A program made the position numbers and the translations under genes. A model generated the notes under the pieces. The model saw only the letters and a list, made by a program, of their open reading frames with translations, did not search any database and was not told where the DNA came from. Of a stretch of 48,522 nt of DNA, positions 35,681-44,656 are shown piece by piece; within the stretch, counting starts at the first letter, position 1, and every line of letters begins with the position of its first letter. The stretch comes from Chrysochromulina tobinii (taxonomy: Eukaryota > Haptophyta > Prymnesiales > Chrysochromulinaceae). Location: contig JWZX01002568.1 of the NCBI GenBank assembly GCA_001275005.1, positions 1 to 48,522 of the forward strand, in the 5' to 3' direction.

Positions 35681-36787
35681 TCATTTCGCGTCCAACTCCC
35701 GTGCAAACGCGAGAAGCCCTGCGTTGACCGCTTCGGGCGCCTCATCTTGCGGACAGTGGCCAGCGTCGACCGAGACGCGGCGCACGTCGACGCCGAACCT
35801 CTTCGCGGCAGCCTGCGCGGCGTCGCCACATGCCCTCGTCACCCACGGGTCGTACTCGCCCCAGAGCAGCAGGAGCGGCACCTTGAGCTGACCGATGATC
35901 TCGTCCACAGGGAAGGCCCCGCCGCGCGCGTTGCGAGAGACGATTCGGTAGAAGACTTCTGGGACCCCGTTCGGAGGCGCGAGGCCCGGAGCGTCCTCAG
36001 CGGGGTACACGATGGAGGCCACCAGCTCGTCGTCCGCGGCCTCTGGACGGATCGGGTACACCTGCTGCAGCACTTGCTTGATGCGCAACGGTTGTTTGGT
36101 CACGAACAGGCCGACATACGCAACCGCCCGCTGGGCCGCTGCCAGCACAGAGGCAACCGTATCGTCGATGGCGATTTGCACGGCACCGCGTGCTGCCAGG
36201 CGCTCCTCTTCCATCTTTATCGCTTGCGCCTCTTCGGGCGACGGAGAGAAGCGGCCGGCTCCGTTGAGTGATGCCACACCTCGCACCAGGTCTGGGTACT
36301 CAGCAGCGAGCGAGAGAGCTGCATAGCCCCCTATGGAGTTGCCCGCGACGATCGCGCGCCGGCCACCTGCCCCACAGCTGGCGCATTCGCGCAGGAAGCA
36401 CGCGCACTGCTCTCGCCACAATCGGCTATCGTAGTCTATTACCGGCTTGGAGCTCTTCCCAAACCCGATCAGATCGATGGCATAGACACGGTAGCCGGCC
36501 GCGGCCAGCGGATTGACGTTGCGTCGCCAATGGAATCCACTCGCACCAAAACCATGGATGAGCAAGATTGGGGGGCCCTCCTCCGGCCCAGCGGCAATGT
36601 AGTTCACCGTGAGCGGTTGAGGTGCGTCTGGCCATTTGTCGAAAAGCCAAGTCGTGTCAGGCTCCTCTCTCCAGACGAGAGGCTCGATCGGCGGTGCGGC
36701 AGTGGCAATCATCGCTTTGAAGAATTTATCGCGCACGGAAGCCCGCGGCGCATGGAAGGACGAGGACAGCAGCAACAAAATTATCAT
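35681..36787 (-). CDS. Alpha/beta hydrolase, pheophytinase-like, plastid-targeted
   Basis: A 368-residue protein. The catalytic triad is Ser151 in GNSIGG, Asp313 in GEYDPW and His344 in DAGHCPQDE; the oxyanion region is HGFGASGFHW (78-87). Nearby motifs VYAIDLIGFGKSSKP and GHCPQDEAPEAVN match plastid hydrolases around pheophytinase, which removes phytol from pheophytin in chlorophyll breakdown. Several plastid hydrolases share these motifs, so the substrate is not certain. The N terminus MIILLLLSSSFHAPRASVRD is a short hydrophobic signal followed by Phe and a basic stretch. This resembles the two-part leaders of secondary plastids, where Phe follows the signal-peptide cleavage site. No chlorophyll-pathway neighbours are seen. 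Confidence 0.82.
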   Translation of the reverse strand: MIILLLLSSSFHAPRASVRDKFFKAMIATAAPPIEPLVWREEPDTTWLFDKWPDAPQPLTVNYIAAGPEEGPPILLIHGFGASGFHWRRNVNPLAAAGYRVYAIDLIGFGKSSKPVIDYDSRLWREQCACFLRECASCGAGGRRAIVAGNSIGGYAALSLAAEYPDLVRGVASLNGAGRFSPSPEEAQAIKMEEERLAARGAVQIAIDDTVASVLAAAQRAVAYVGLFVTKQPLRIKQVLQQVYPIRPEAADDELVASIVYPAEDAPGLAPPNGVPEVFYRIVSRNARGGAFPVDEIIGQLKVPLLLLWGEYDPWVTRACGDAAQAAAKRFGVDVRRVSVDAGHCPQDEAPEAVNAGLLAFARELDAK

Positions 36788-37048
36788 GGCAGGGGGCTCG
36801 GATCCCGCGCTGGGTTCCAGTCGACAGGCGTCCTAGTCAAGATCCTTCTAGGTGTGAATATTGCCTGGACTTTCTCTCCTTTTATTCCTGTCCGGTTTCC
36901 GTCTTGTCCGCGATACATGTAACTTCAGGAACAAGTGTGAATTTGGCTCCAAAGTTGCACAGCGATCATCCCTGTGCCTCGGTCACGGCTTGGAAAAAAG
37001 CTTGGCAGCAACACGCGATCATCATCCACCATCTAGAAAATAGAGTTC

Positions 37049-37957
37049 ATGGATCCCGCCCGTATGCATGAGCGTTCGGTGGAGCTGCTCAATGGCCCCG
37101 TCGGCCGCCGCTACGGACTCTACATCATGCTCCTCTCATTCACCACAGCCTTCACAGGCAACGGCCTGCTCGCTATGGTTGGCATGCTCACCGGGCTGAT
37201 GCTCTGCAACGGCTCGCGTGGAGCGGGTCCATTGGTTCCACTATCAGCACTTACAACCATCCTAGCCATTTTTCAGCTCATCGTCGTCCTCGGTATGTTT
37301 CTCTCCGTGCTTTCGAACACGCCGAGTTCCTTTTGCGCTCGCACGAAAACTCTCCTCGAGTATGCCACCGGCGAGCCGGTACAGCGCGCGCCCAGCTACT
37401 CCACATACCACAGCGGCTACGCCACGTCAACATACCACGGCAACGGCGGCTACGCCACGGCATCGCCCACATACTACGGCGTCATCGAGGCGGACGAAGC
37501 AGTCAAGGACGCCGAGCGACGGCAGCTCCTGGAGTCGCCGCCCGGCCCGCCGCCACCCGGCTACTTGTCGTGCGATCCGCAGTCACCCGGCTACTCGTCG
37601 TGCACCTCCCAGGCCCGCATGGTCCAGTATGCGCAGAGCATGAACCAGATGGCGTGCGGACCCAACAGCGGCCTGATCCTGATGTCGGCAGCGATGGCCC
37701 TACTGCTTTACGGCATGCTCGTGCTGACGCCGCTGGCCGTCCTCTCGAGCAAAGCTGGCGCGCTAGCGCGCGGCGCGGGCGGCTGCGACGACGGGTGGGG
37801 GCCGCCGCTGCAAACCATCGTCATAACTGGCAACCGCCCGTTTGGACGCGACGTCTTCGGCCACACTGCGGTGGGCGTCCCTGTGCGCGTAGGCACCCTC
37901 CCAGGCCGCCCAGTTGTCGCCGGCACAGGCCCGGTCTCGGGCGTCTCGATGCACTGA
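37049..37957 (+). CDS. Polytopic membrane protein with Tyr/Gly-rich loop, unknown
   Basis: A 302-residue protein. Two hydrophobic segments lie at about 22-52 (GLYIMLLSFTTAFTGNGLLA) and 61-88 (ALTTILAIFQLIVVLGMFL), and one near 208-232 (GLILMSAAMALLLYGMLVLT). The ~120-residue loop between the second and third is Tyr/Gly/Ser/Pro-rich with short repeats (SYSTYHSGYATSTYHGNGGY; PGYLSCDPQSPGYSSC), and the tail is Gly/Val/Pro-rich. Predicted topology is three or four membrane passes. Family not recognised. Confidence 0.65.
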   Translation: MDPARMHERSVELLNGPVGRRYGLYIMLLSFTTAFTGNGLLAMVGMLTGLMLCNGSRGAGPLVPLSALTTILAIFQLIVVLGMFLSVLSNTPSSFCARTKTLLEYATGEPVQRAPSYSTYHSGYATSTYHGNGGYATASPTYYGVIEADEAVKDAERRQLLESPPGPPPPGYLSCDPQSPGYSSCTSQARMVQYAQSMNQMACGPNSGLILMSAAMALLLYGMLVLTPLAVLSSKAGALARGAGGCDDGWGPPLQTIVITGNRPFGRDVFGHTAVGVPVRVGTLPGRPVVAGTGPVSGVSMH

Positions 37958-39065
37958 GCACGCCGCCAGCCGTAGCAGCGGCCACTCCGCGAAGACGCAT
38001 GCGTTGTCTGCGGTCCTTGTCCCACGCCGAGGCAAGCGGCCCTCGCCCCCGGCAAGTTGTCTAGTGGAGGCGGTGAATCACCGCAGCGGCAACTGTGTGT
38101 GCTAAACTCGATCAATCTCATAGGCGGGGATGACTGCGCCATTTTAGGTGGGCGGCCGCGAATGTGCGGCGTGTGCGATGCTGCGTGTGCAAAAGCCTGA
38201 GTGCAGATATCGTGCCTCCATGTGTGACGTGACAGGCAGCCGCACTCAGGCCAGGAGTGTGTCCCGATCTCCCGAAGATAGTGCTGCCAAACGGCTTGCG
38301 CGTGGCGCGCGCGCGCGCTTCCTGCGCCCGCTCGCTGCCTTCTATGTCTATGCTGTGCGAGGACAGGATGCACAGCATGCGCCTATCTTTCGAATGTCAC
38401 TCACTCACTCAACTTAGAGGTCCCCGGCGCCTCCACCATGAATGACGAAACGAAACGCATTGATACAAGATACATCGTACACGCGTGCGGTGTTCACACG
38501 TGTTCGGTGTTTGGAACTTCCGGTGTGGGTGTCTGTGCGCACATGGGAGACCGAGTGTCAGAACACCGAGACTCCGAGTCCTAATTGCCGGTCTGGCCAC
38601 AATTCGGGTTTCATTTGGTCTGCCTTGGAGCGCGTCTGCCATGATTTGTACCTTGGAGGGTCGCACCGCGAGGGACCCGTCACGTGAGCGGGAACGCTCA
38701 CAATAAACGCTCAGTGGTGTGGATTTTGTTTGGTTTCCTCTTCCTAGTCCCCCCTAATCCTTAGTTTGTGCTTTCATTGAATGATTCCTTTGTGCTTTGA
38801 GAGTTAATTTGAGATACGACTTACGAGATCCCGCGTTCGTGGTTCCAAAACTTCGATGTGTTGAATGTGATCGCGGGGGGACCGCAACACCGCATAAAGC
38901 TGGCTAAATCTGGCTATCTGAATGCCTGTCAGTGTCTGTGTTTTTGCAGTTGAAAGCTTGTAGAGCTTGCCTCGAAGCGTTCCACTGTTCCCACACCTGG
39001 AACACGTGCCGTAGCACCGGCTGTCGCGTCTGTCGTGTTAATGTTCACATACAATTAGAAACTCT
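37958..39065. other. Intergenic region between codirectional genes
   Basis: About 1.1 kb. I see a short run of gcgcgcgcgc (about 38306-38318) and, from 38700 to 39065, AT-richer sequence that is likely the upstream region of the gene at 39066. No coding pattern in any frame. Confidence 0.4.
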
Positions 39066-40016
39066 ATGCACATGACGGCCGAGGCTCTATCCGAGGCTCC
39101 AGCCACCTCGTCCTCCATTCCACCTCCTCGCGTGGCTGCACTGACCATCGTGCGTGACGAACCATTCTTTCTGCCGCTGTGGCATCGCCACTACTCACGC
39201 GCGTTTGCACCCGACGACCTGTATTGCTTGCACCATGTAACGACTGCGGAGGAGCAAGTGGCCGACCCAGCGTTTGCCGAAGCACTTCGTCTCTTTCGCA
39301 AGGACCGCGTCGAATGCGTGGTCGAGCCATTATTCGATCCGGTATGGCTCCGTAAAGTCGTCAGAGATCGGGTAGGGACATTGCTAGCGGCTGGATACAG
39401 TGCCGTTCTCTTCGCTGAGGTCGATGAGCTGCTGGTGCCTGCGAATGGCAACCTGGCCACGTACGTGGTCGGCTTTGCGAACAGCGGTCGCACAGCAGTG
39501 CGGTGCATCGGCTGGGAGGTTCACCATGACATGACGAGCGAGCCATCTCTGGACCTGAGTCGACCCGTGCTCGCGCAGCGCGGTTGGTGGCACCGGAATG
39601 CCAAGTACGACAAGGTACGAGACGATGCATTTGCTCCCGCTGAGCGCGCGGCAAGCGTCTCCACTGCCAACCTGACACGCGCCCCCCCTGTTTGCTGCCC
39701 ACTCTGCTACCGGGTGAAGGCGTTGTTGACGACCGTGCCGCTCGCGTGGTCGCTGGGCTTTCATGAGTGCGAGGAAAGTGTGCCACTCGATGAAGGGTGG
39801 CTTCTCGTCCACCTTCACAAGTACGACTTTCAGGCGTTCCTTGCGAGGCATGAGGCGCGGTGCAAGTACGAGCACGCGCCCGAGGCCATCGAGAGGCAGT
39901 GGAACGCGCATTATCGAGCCTCTGGTGGAGCGCTTGTGGCACAGTATCTGAACCTCCCCGCAGCGCTGGAGCCGATTCCGTCGTGGGTTCGCGACACCGC
40001 GCTGCCCGGCATTTGA
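39066..40016 (+). CDS. Glycosyltransferase, GT2/GT92-like, possible retained intron
   Basis: A 316-residue frame, ATG at 39066. Family cues are the N-terminal strand and motif ALTIVRDEPFFLPLWHRHYS, VLFAEVDELLVPANG (the VDE position acts like the DxD of these enzymes), and HLHKYDFQAFLARHEARC with a following helix. This fits the Glyco_tranf_2_4 / DUF23-like group, whose members transfer sugars from nucleotide donors; the acceptor is unknown. There is no signal or membrane anchor. The segment 39615-39719 (105 nt) interrupts KYDK and ALLTTVPLAWSLGFH, which otherwise would join as in the family. It has GT and AG ends and a pyrimidine-rich 3' side, and it is in frame without stops. It may be a spliced intron; the spliced product would be 281 residues. 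Confidence 0.75.
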   Translation: MHMTAEALSEAPATSSSIPPPRVAALTIVRDEPFFLPLWHRHYSRAFAPDDLYCLHHVTTAEEQVADPAFAEALRLFRKDRVECVVEPLFDPVWLRKVVRDRVGTLLAAGYSAVLFAEVDELLVPANGNLATYVVGFANSGRTAVRCIGWEVHHDMTSEPSLDLSRPVLAQRGWWHRNAKYDKVRDDAFAPAERAASVSTANLTRAPPVCCPLCYRVKALLTTVPLAWSLGFHECEESVPLDEGWLLVHLHKYDFQAFLARHEARCKYEHAPEAIERQWNAHYRASGGALVAQYLNLPAALEPIPSWVRDTALPGI

Positions 40017-40557
40017 GAGACCGGACTCGCCGCGGCGGCGGACGAGACCAGAGGGAGGCGCGTTCCGGCTTATTGCACGGCACTAAGAACAATAGAAGTC
40101 GCGAACCCGACGCGCTCGGCTCAACGAGTGTCGTATGTCGAAAGCTCGCCGCACGCGGATTCTGCACGTCCTTCCTTCCTTCGCGCCAGCAGAGAGGCGT
40201 TACATGATCAACGAGGAGCCTCAGAGCGATCCTCGAGCACCCCTCACAGAGGACATTTTTAGTAGCGGGTTGATACTGGAGTTCCACCACCGTGCACTGA
40301 CTTTGAACACTCAGGAGTACTCTCAGACACAGTGTCAGACATCCGCATGACGTTTACGTGGGTGGGCTGCACACATCGAACCGACACGCATCGTGGCACT
40401 CATGGATGCACACACACGACACCTAACGCACACCTACGTGCGAGCATTGCGAGACTGTGCGCGGGCATGCTAATCCTACGTACGTGACCCAGTGAACATG
40501 TACGAGTTCGCTGCAAGGCGACTGGGTCGTAACATGCAATGCTCCAGCAAGTAGCCA
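40017..40557. other. Intergenic region
   Basis: 541 bp between the glycosyltransferase stop and the end of the small minus-strand gene. Nothing recognisable beyond mixed 3'-flanking sequence. Confidence 0.35.
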
Positions 40558-40881
40558 TCACCGCGCACGATGCAAGCCGTCCATCCAGAGCGCTAGATCA
40601 GTCGATGGAGTGAAACAGACCTCGGGGTCACATTCTACCTCACGTAGCTGCGGGTCGGTATGCATCGTGGCCGTGCGACGAATGTCAAACGCTGCTCCAT
40701 GTGCAGCGGACGGGCTGCTGATGGCGGCAAGTGCATCGCGCTCATCCTCAGGCTCGTCGTCGCGGGCCGTCCTGCCACGCTTACGCGGAGCAGCCGACGA
40801 CCACGGAGGCATCCGCTCGACCTGCTCGTAATCCATCGGGGCCAATGAGGGCTGATCGGCCTGCTGATCCGGTGCCGCCAT
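40558..40881 (-). CDS. Small hydrophilic protein, unknown
   Basis: A 107-residue frame with an ATG at 40881 (MAAPDQQADQPSLAPMDYEQ). It is acidic and Pro-rich, with a basic RKRGR stretch that could be a nuclear signal, and ends LALWMDGLHRAR. Another minus-strand frame upstream (ATG 41005: MDFGIVLIIASETERDHDQR...LMDSINRLAHR) looks more protein-like than a typical shadow. It is in a different frame, so an unseen short intron could join the two, but no convincing splice pair was found. Neither piece matches a family I know. Confidence 0.45.
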   Translation of the reverse strand: MAAPDQQADQPSLAPMDYEQVERMPPWSSAAPRKRGRTARDDEPEDERDALAAISSPSAAHGAAFDIRRTATMHTDPQLREVECDPEVCFTPSTDLALWMDGLHRAR

Positions 40882-41285
40882 CGTGATGACGGAACCTGTG
40901 AGCGAGGCGATTGATGGAATCCATCAGAGATGCGGTGATTGCCGAGCGCTGGTCGTGGTCGCGCTCGGTTTCGGACGCGATGATGAGGACGATTCCAAAA
41001 TCCATCAAGGCGCGTTTAAGCAATCAAAGTCTTAATTAAGGATAGGTGCAACGCACTCACGGCGGCAGTGGACGTGCGTAACGAAAGTCCTACTATATGA
41101 CCTATGCACCTATCCTTAATCCCAGCTTCACACACAAACATACATTGAATCCCAGAACATCGCAATTGTTCGCACCCGAAAAAATCTCCTGGAGGCCAAC
41201 ACCCCTCCTCAACACCTAATCCTGTAAGAGTCATCCTGTAATTCAGACGAGATCATTTCACAGCCCATTCGAGAAGTCAAGAAAT
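40882..41285. promoter_or_regulatory. Divergent upstream region with 16-bp inverted repeat
   Basis: Between the small minus gene and the coiled-coil gene at 41286. It carries an exact 16-bp inverted repeat, attaaggataggtgca-type arms at 41035-41050 and 41105-41120, with a 54-bp spacer. It also overlaps the possible upstream exon at 40900-41005. Confidence 0.45.
41035..41120. repeat. 16-bp perfect inverted repeat, 54-bp spacer
   Basis: The left arm at 41035-41050 (a, then ttaaggataggtgca) is the exact reverse complement of the right arm at 41105-41120 (tgcacctatccttaat). The spacer contains a short tata-like run. It could be a protein-binding site or the ends of a tiny mobile element. Confidence 0.65.
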
Positions 41286-43403
41286 ATGAGTGACTCGCAA
41301 TATGCCGCTGCCGAGACGCTCACGCGACGTGGCATGGAAGAATCAATTCGCCTGCTAGACGAGCAGCTCGCGCGCGTCTCACAGCGCTGCGAGCGCGAGG
41401 CGACGGGCCGCCGCGAGGCTGAGCGGCAGTGCGCCACGCTCTCGGCCGAGCTCGAGAGCGTTCGCACTGAGCTGGCCCATGCCACGCAGGAGCGCAACGT
41501 TGAGGACTCGGAACGCGCCTACCGGGAGCGTGATCGGTACGACACCATGCGCAAGCTCGAGGGCGCCCTCGCCGACCGTGCGGCGTTCGAGGCCTCAGGC
41601 GCCGAGCTCAAGAGCGAGGTTGAGGTGATGGCTCAGCGACTCGAGGCGGAGGGGCGCGCGCGCGCCGCGCTGCAGGAGTCGTTCGCGCTCGTCGAGCGTG
41701 AGCTCGCCGAAGCGCGCGAGCGCACCGCGCAGCACCGCCAGCAGAGCCTCGACCTTCAGGACACGCAGCGCTCGCTCGAGACGCAGCTGCGGGACGCGTT
41801 GCGCGCCACGGCGGACAAGACATCGGAAGCGACCGAATTGAGCACGGCGCTGCGCGATGCGAACTCGGAGCTCGAGCTCGTGCAGCGCCGGCACGCCGCC
41901 GAGGCCGAGGCGCGCCAAGGCCTTCAGGCCGCCGAGCAGCTGCGCGTAGAGGAGCTTAACGAGGCGCACCGCGCAGCGCAGTTGCAAGCCCGCATGGTCG
42001 CGGATCTCCAGCAGGCGGAGGTTGAGCTGAGCGCGAGCCTTCAGAGCACGCGCGCGCAGCTCCAGCAAGCTCTGGCGGAGCGCGCCGAGGTGGAGCGCGA
42101 GCATCGCCGCCTTGCGAGCATTACCGACCGGGCTGCGGGGCGCGTGGCCGAGGTTGAGCGCGCGAAAGCAGAGGCGCTCGCCGCGGGGCAACGCGCCACC
42201 GAGGAGGCCCGAGAGCTTCGTGCGGCGCTCGAGGCTCTGAGCGCGCGCGAGCGGGTAGGCGAGGCACAGCGCACGGAGCTCGCATCCACCAACGAGATGC
42301 TGCGCAGCCGGCTCGATGCGGAGGTGAGGGCACGTGCGTCTCTCGAGGATGCGCTGCGCGCCGTGCGGGGCGCCGCTGCCACGTCACGCTCGTCGTTCGC
42401 GCCGCAGCCGCAGCCGCCGCAGCCGCCACGGCCGTCGCCAGCGCCGCCGCCCTCGACCATGTCGTACGAGCTCGCGCCGTCGCCCGCCACATTCCTGCCG
42501 CCACCGCCGGCATACCGCGGAGCCCCTACAGCGTCCGCGGCGGCACGAGCGTTGGCAGGTGAGCTGCAAACCATGCATCGGTCGTCGGCCGTCGGCGGCA
42601 AGAGCGCTAACGGTGGTGTGGGTGGCGGCTGGACGGGCTACGGCCACGGCACAATCTACGGCGCTACTGGCTACGGCGCAACGAGCCACGACGAAGGCGA
42701 CACCTTTGCCGATAGCGGCTTCAATGGCGGCAGTACCGGTAGCAGATACGACCGCGGCGTGGCGGCGGTCGAGGCGGCGGCAGCGGAGGCGGCGGAGAGC
42801 GAGGGCGCCGCGATGCTCTCGCGCATTAAGGAGGAGATGAAGCTCAACCCGCGTACCTCTTCCTTCGATCCGCAGCTCCGCGCCGTCCGCGAGGCCTTGG
42901 CTGCAGAGACGTCGGCAGCGCCGCCCCGGCCGGTGCCCGCCGACTCGCCGCTAGAGACCCGCAAGCAACAATTGTCCGAGGAGCTCAAGAAGCTCAAAGC
43001 TCGGCTGCAGCCGATGGGCCCGCCGCCTTCGCGCCCGGCACGGGGTGCGGCGGCGGCCGCCACCCCTGCACCACCCGTGGAGGGAGCCGATAACGGACTT
43101 CCCGCACAACCAGTGTTCTCGTGCGACCCGACGTGCAGCCCCGTTGTCCGCGGCGGCGCGGGTTCGACGTACGCCGCCACGCCCGCCACGCAGCTCGGCC
43201 CGCCGCCATCGAAAGCGCCGCAGGCGTACGTGCCGTCGCTGCCGAGCGAGCGCATTCGGGCGCTCGCGGGCACCCCTACGGCCGAAGAGCTCCCTATGAG
43301 TCCAGGCCACCGCAGTGCTGCCCTCAGTGGGCTCGAGCTCTCGCAGCGGCAGCTCGAGGACAAGCTCGCGGCGCTCAAGCGGAAGCTAGAGGCCGAGAGC
43401 TGA
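41286..43403 (+). CDS. Long coiled-coil protein, unknown
   Basis: A 705-residue protein, ATG at 41286. Residues ~15-360 form an almost continuous coiled coil rich in Glu, Ala, Arg, Gln and Leu (LDEQLARVSQRCEREATGRR; SLETQLRDALRATADKTSEA; LEALSARERVGEAQRTELAS). A Pro/Gly/Tyr-rich linker follows (PQPPQPPRPSPAPPP; GWTGYGHGTIYGATGYGATS), then a helix with two more short coiled coils (TRKQQLSEELKKLKARL; LELSQRQLEDKLAALKRKLE). A structural or scaffold role (cytoskeletal, basal body or vesicle tether) is plausible but not shown. Long coiled coils make by-eye family calls unsafe. Confidence 0.7.
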   Translation: MSDSQYAAAETLTRRGMEESIRLLDEQLARVSQRCEREATGRREAERQCATLSAELESVRTELAHATQERNVEDSERAYRERDRYDTMRKLEGALADRAAFEASGAELKSEVEVMAQRLEAEGRARAALQESFALVERELAEARERTAQHRQQSLDLQDTQRSLETQLRDALRATADKTSEATELSTALRDANSELELVQRRHAAEAEARQGLQAAEQLRVEELNEAHRAAQLQARMVADLQQAEVELSASLQSTRAQLQQALAERAEVEREHRRLASITDRAAGRVAEVERAKAEALAAGQRATEEARELRAALEALSARERVGEAQRTELASTNEMLRSRLDAEVRARASLEDALRAVRGAAATSRSSFAPQPQPPQPPRPSPAPPPSTMSYELAPSPATFLPPPPAYRGAPTASAAARALAGELQTMHRSSAVGGKSANGGVGGGWTGYGHGTIYGATGYGATSHDEGDTFADSGFNGGSTGSRYDRGVAAVEAAAAEAAESEGAAMLSRIKEEMKLNPRTSSFDPQLRAVREALAAETSAAPPRPVPADSPLETRKQQLSEELKKLKARLQPMGPPPSRPARGAAAAATPAPPVEGADNGLPAQPVFSCDPTCSPVVRGGAGSTYAATPATQLGPPPSKAPQAYVPSLPSERIRALAGTPTAEELPMSPGHRSAALSGLELSQRQLEDKLAALKRKLEAES

Positions 43404-44656
43404 AGGCAGTCATCGAGGTGGACGCGGTGTCTCATAATCGGCCATCGTCAAAGTCTCGTCAATCTCATCAAAGTCTCATGCGGATCGGGTTACCGTATCT
43501 ATTCGCCGGGTGTCGCGGTGCGCGCCCACGCGGCACTCTGAGAAGGCGGTGATTGTGTAGTGATTGTGTGGGCCATGTGGGCAACAGAGAAAGGCACACG
43601 GCCGGGTGTGCTCGCACATGTGTGGGGCGCGAATGGCTGCCGGCGGTGTGGCCGCTGCGACGTGCGACCCGCGGACAGGGCCCAAGGGAGTCCGTGCCGC
43701 GTGCGCCGCGGCCGCCGCGCTCCGTCGGCCCTCTCAGGAGTGTTTCACTCAGTGTTTGGAATGCCCGGTCTGGTCAGGGATTGGGGAAGAATTAAAGGCA
43801 AACCAAAACTCAACGTACCTCTCTACACAATTAACGCATACAGATTTAGCGCCGATACATATGTATATGCATACACAACGAGCGTCCGAGACAACAGACA
43901 TTGACACGTCGGGACGCGGGGGCCCGGAACGGAAGGCGGAAGCGACACACTCAGCGCGACCTCGTCGTCCTGGGCTCCTGGCTCCCGTCTGCGGCGTGTA
44001 CGCACACCGTCAGTACAAGCTACAACCTACGGCTCTTAGATACGCTCGTTGTCCGATTACTTACTTGCATGTACGTTGTACCGCGGGGCCCGTGCGAGTC
44101 ACGAGACGTGTGCCGGATAAGACATAAGAGATACGAGTGCCGGATCGGGGCGGGGGATGCGGCGACATCCTCGTTCGATAATCGATATTGTTCGACTACG
44201 GAGACGTTTCCGATACGCACGTCACATGCATGCGCGCGCATACAACCAAGCATCTACATGTAGCATGTCGGCATACAATTCATTCCCCAAGAACTCAGGC
44301 AACACCGGGATATCAACACCCAACGGGAATCGGGATATCAACACACACGGATCGCCAAAAGCACACATAAGAATCCAGTTCTGAGTTTCTCATGTGCTGA
44401 ACAAGCCGAACACTAACCCCGCGTGTCCGCCATGGATACCGCTGCTGCTCGGATATGGCCGCTGCCGATTACGCCGCTGCCGAGTCCACTCAGACTCTCT
44501 GTCCGCAATCCCCGCTCGACTTCCGAAAGCGCGCCCTCATGCTCCCCGCGCCTTCCTTCCCCACCTCTCCCCCCCCTTGACGCCCCCAGTGCCAACACAC
44601 TGCTTCCCGCCGTGCACGTTATACCGTGCACAGCGCGCTCGCTCCCACATTCCGCT
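43404..44656. other. Convergent intergenic region
   Basis: 1.25 kb between converging genes. It shows a 14-bp direct repeat (cgggatatcaacac) at 44306-44319 and 44331-44344, and an AT-rich patch (catatgtatatgcata) near 43857-43873. At 43447-43478 there are three spaced tcaaagtctc/gtcaatctc units. Frames such as 43564-44127 lack protein character. No RNA gene recognised. Confidence 0.4.

Noticed and set aside
43564-44127. 187-codon ORF in the convergent intergenic region
   Set aside because: Several overlapping frames of equal quality, no motif, and mixed codon use; treated as non-coding.
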